The notes under the pieces: model-generated | What the model was told of the DNA's origin: nothing | Seen by the model: the letters and a program-made list of their open reading frames with translations, nothing else | The model's database searches: none | Origin: Skeletonema tropicum | Taxonomy: Eukaryota > Bacillariophyta > Thalassiosirophyceae > Thalassiosirales > Thalassiosiraceae | Direction of reading: 5' to 3' | DNA: 64,000 bases | NCBI GenBank assembly: GCA_037178625.1 | Contig: CM074146.1 | Coordinates: 868,001-932,000, forward strand | Shown here: one piece after another, positions 62,750-64,000 of the stretch | Layout: the number at the start of each line of letters is the position of its first letter | How positions within the stretch are numbered: position 1 is the first letter of the stretch | Position numbers and translations under genes: made by a program

Positions 62750-63643
62750 TCACGACTGATGCTCATGAACAGGTTCCTGCATCTTCGCATCAATCACAGG
62801 ACCCGTCTTCTCACTTATATAACTCAACACCGTCGATCCAAGCATACACTCCGGCATCTCACTATCCCCATGAGCCTCAATCGTAAACCCCACCTCCATC
62901 TGCATCATTTTGAATTTCGGTATAAGTGACACAAAGCCCTTTTTGGCCATGAATGCCCAATAGTGAACATTCGGCGTCATTTCAAGGTATCGTATGTTTC
63001 CGTGATATCCACTCGCGGCACGTCCACTTTCGGTAATTAAGACTGGCTTGCCATTGTAACTCTTGAGTAGTCCCATGTTGTGTTTTTCAATGTCACGTAC
63101 CAATGCCATGCATTTGAATCGTGATCTCATTTGGATATTGGACTCACAGGTATTGCACCACTTGACAAAAAGCTTGGTTGCCGGTGTGGCGGGTATTTTA
63201 CCCGAAATTTCATCAAGGAATCGTTGCGATGGACGGAGGTAATAGACACATTCCCCTCCCTTACCGTCATCCTTTTGTTTGAACATGTTGGGTGGTTCAT
63301 AGGGGAGCATGAAATGTACCACGAGTACATCGGGGATTTTGGTTCCCTTTAATTCTGGATGGGATTTGTTTCCTCCTGGTAATAACATCATGTTGTTTGG
63401 TACTTCCGCAGTAGTAGTAGTAGTAGTAGTAGTACCATCTGTCAAAGATGTTACAACCATTCGTGTATTAGGAGGAGTCATCTCCGGTAGTGGCATAATA
63501 CTAGCCGCACCCCCCACAGTCCGTTTCTCACTCCGAAAGAATCTCACGGCATAAACTTCATACAGACTAGGTTTGGATGCAATCTTCTTTCCATTTTTGG
63601 GATAATTTGGTCCTGTTCGGACTTTGAATTCGGTACCGTCCAC
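62750..63643 (-). CDS. EDR2_C (DUF1336) domain protein, N-terminus outside or spliced
   Basis: At least 297 aa. Begins in frame at WTPVDGTEFKVRTGPNYPKN, and contains ASKPSLYEVYAVRFFRSEKR, PDVLVVHFMLPYEPP, MRSRFKCMALVRDIEKHN, KPVLITESGRAASGYHGNIR, YLEMTPNVHYWAFMAKKGFV and MEVGFTIEAHGDSEMPECML. These follow the plant EDR2 C-terminal domain (VxGxxYxxDKxK, FKLIPxIxxG, NYLEIDVDxxxS). In EDR2, PH and START domains precede it, and it works at membranes. The position 63643 is a GTG and not a real start. The frame closes soon upstream, so an intron probably links to a Ser/Asp/Gly-rich exon (63650-63990), where several frames are open. Confidence 0.75.
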   Translation of the reverse strand: MDGTEFKVRTGPNYPKNGKKIASKPSLYEVYAVRFFRSEKRTVGGAASIMPLPEMTPPNTRMVVTSLTDGTTTTTTTTAEVPNNMMLLPGGNKSHPELKGTKIPDVLVVHFMLPYEPPNMFKQKDDGKGGECVYYLRPSQRFLDEISGKIPATPATKLFVKWCNTCESNIQMRSRFKCMALVRDIEKHNMGLLKSYNGKPVLITESGRAASGYHGNIRYLEMTPNVHYWAFMAKKGFVSLIPKFKMMQMEVGFTIEAHGDSEMPECMLGSTVLSYISEKTGPVIDAKMQEPVHEHQS

Positions 63644-64000
63644 GGGTGTCCAGGAGGGGTGGGTGGTTGGTGCGGTGGATTCGGATCCGGTGTGGATTGG
63701 GAGGGTGGAGTTTCTTCTTCTTCATCATCTTCATCAGTAGCTGCATTCTTCTCCTCATTAACATTGCTCTTGTTGGTATTCTTATCATTCTTCTTCCTCT
63801 CATCATCATCATCATTGGAATCACCACCACCACTACCACTGCCATTTTCTTGTCCTCCACCACTACTACTACCATTTGTATTGTTACTATAATCATGATT
63901 ATTGTTGGTATTCTTATTGCTTCCATCCTTCCCACCACCACCACCACTGCTACCACTCTTTTTGAATTTCGAGGAAGTTCAGCTGCAGTGTGCATGCAAC

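Noticed and set aside
63567..63995. 142-codon minus-strand frame rich in Val and Met
   Set aside because: Low-complexity repeats leave several frames open, and this one is not in frame with the EDR2_C domain. The true upstream exon cannot be decided.

Overview
This window looks like nuclear DNA of a diatom, most likely a centric diatom related to Thalassiosira; the species is an inference. The signs are: two heat shock factors in the low-complexity diatom style; many short GT-AG introns (about 90-210 bp); multi-pass LRR proteins with a coiled-coil tail; a protein with a plastid-type signal motif (VASF); and a large lineage-specific family of MYND-finger proteins. No prokaryotic features are seen. 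A run of exactly 500 Ns lies at 8753-9252.

Layout. 1-3398: a 5'-incomplete LRR membrane-protein gene, broken by a retroposon insertion and one frameshift. 4128-10302: two divergent spliced HSF genes. 10794-29010: left arm of a MYND family, all on the minus strand (eight full-length members and three broken ones), interrupted by mobile DNA. 29446-31380: a tandem-domain CAF16-like ABC ATPase between the two arms. 31737-36771: a transposon-rich island (a CAGT/TA element, palindromic repeats, a PIF/Harbinger-like remnant, a TA-flanked foldback element). 37208-57105: right arm, all MYND genes on the plus strand (four full-length, two broken). Here MYND copies are interleaved with two near-identical ankyrin genes and with LRR gene fragments on the opposite strand, so the duplicated block was Ank-MYND-LRR. 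A recent Ty3/gypsy element sits in one LRR fragment. 57169-64000: a 772-bp foldback element, a plastid-targeted DUF98/chorismate-lyase-like protein, an unusual 10-bp inverted satellite, a mitochondrial-looking membrane protein and a partial EDR2_C (DUF1336) gene.

The main system is the MYND family: about 17 copies in two divergent arms. Each has a basic N-terminus, a conserved helical region of unknown function and a C-terminal zinc finger whose first ligand pair is C-x4-C. Left-arm copies share an upstream sequence block about 90-120 bp before the start. Four of six right-arm copies carry tiny upstream reading frames that end in TAG exactly one base before the main ATG, which suggests translational coupling. 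Paralogous flanks give natural empty sites that date and delimit several transposon insertions.
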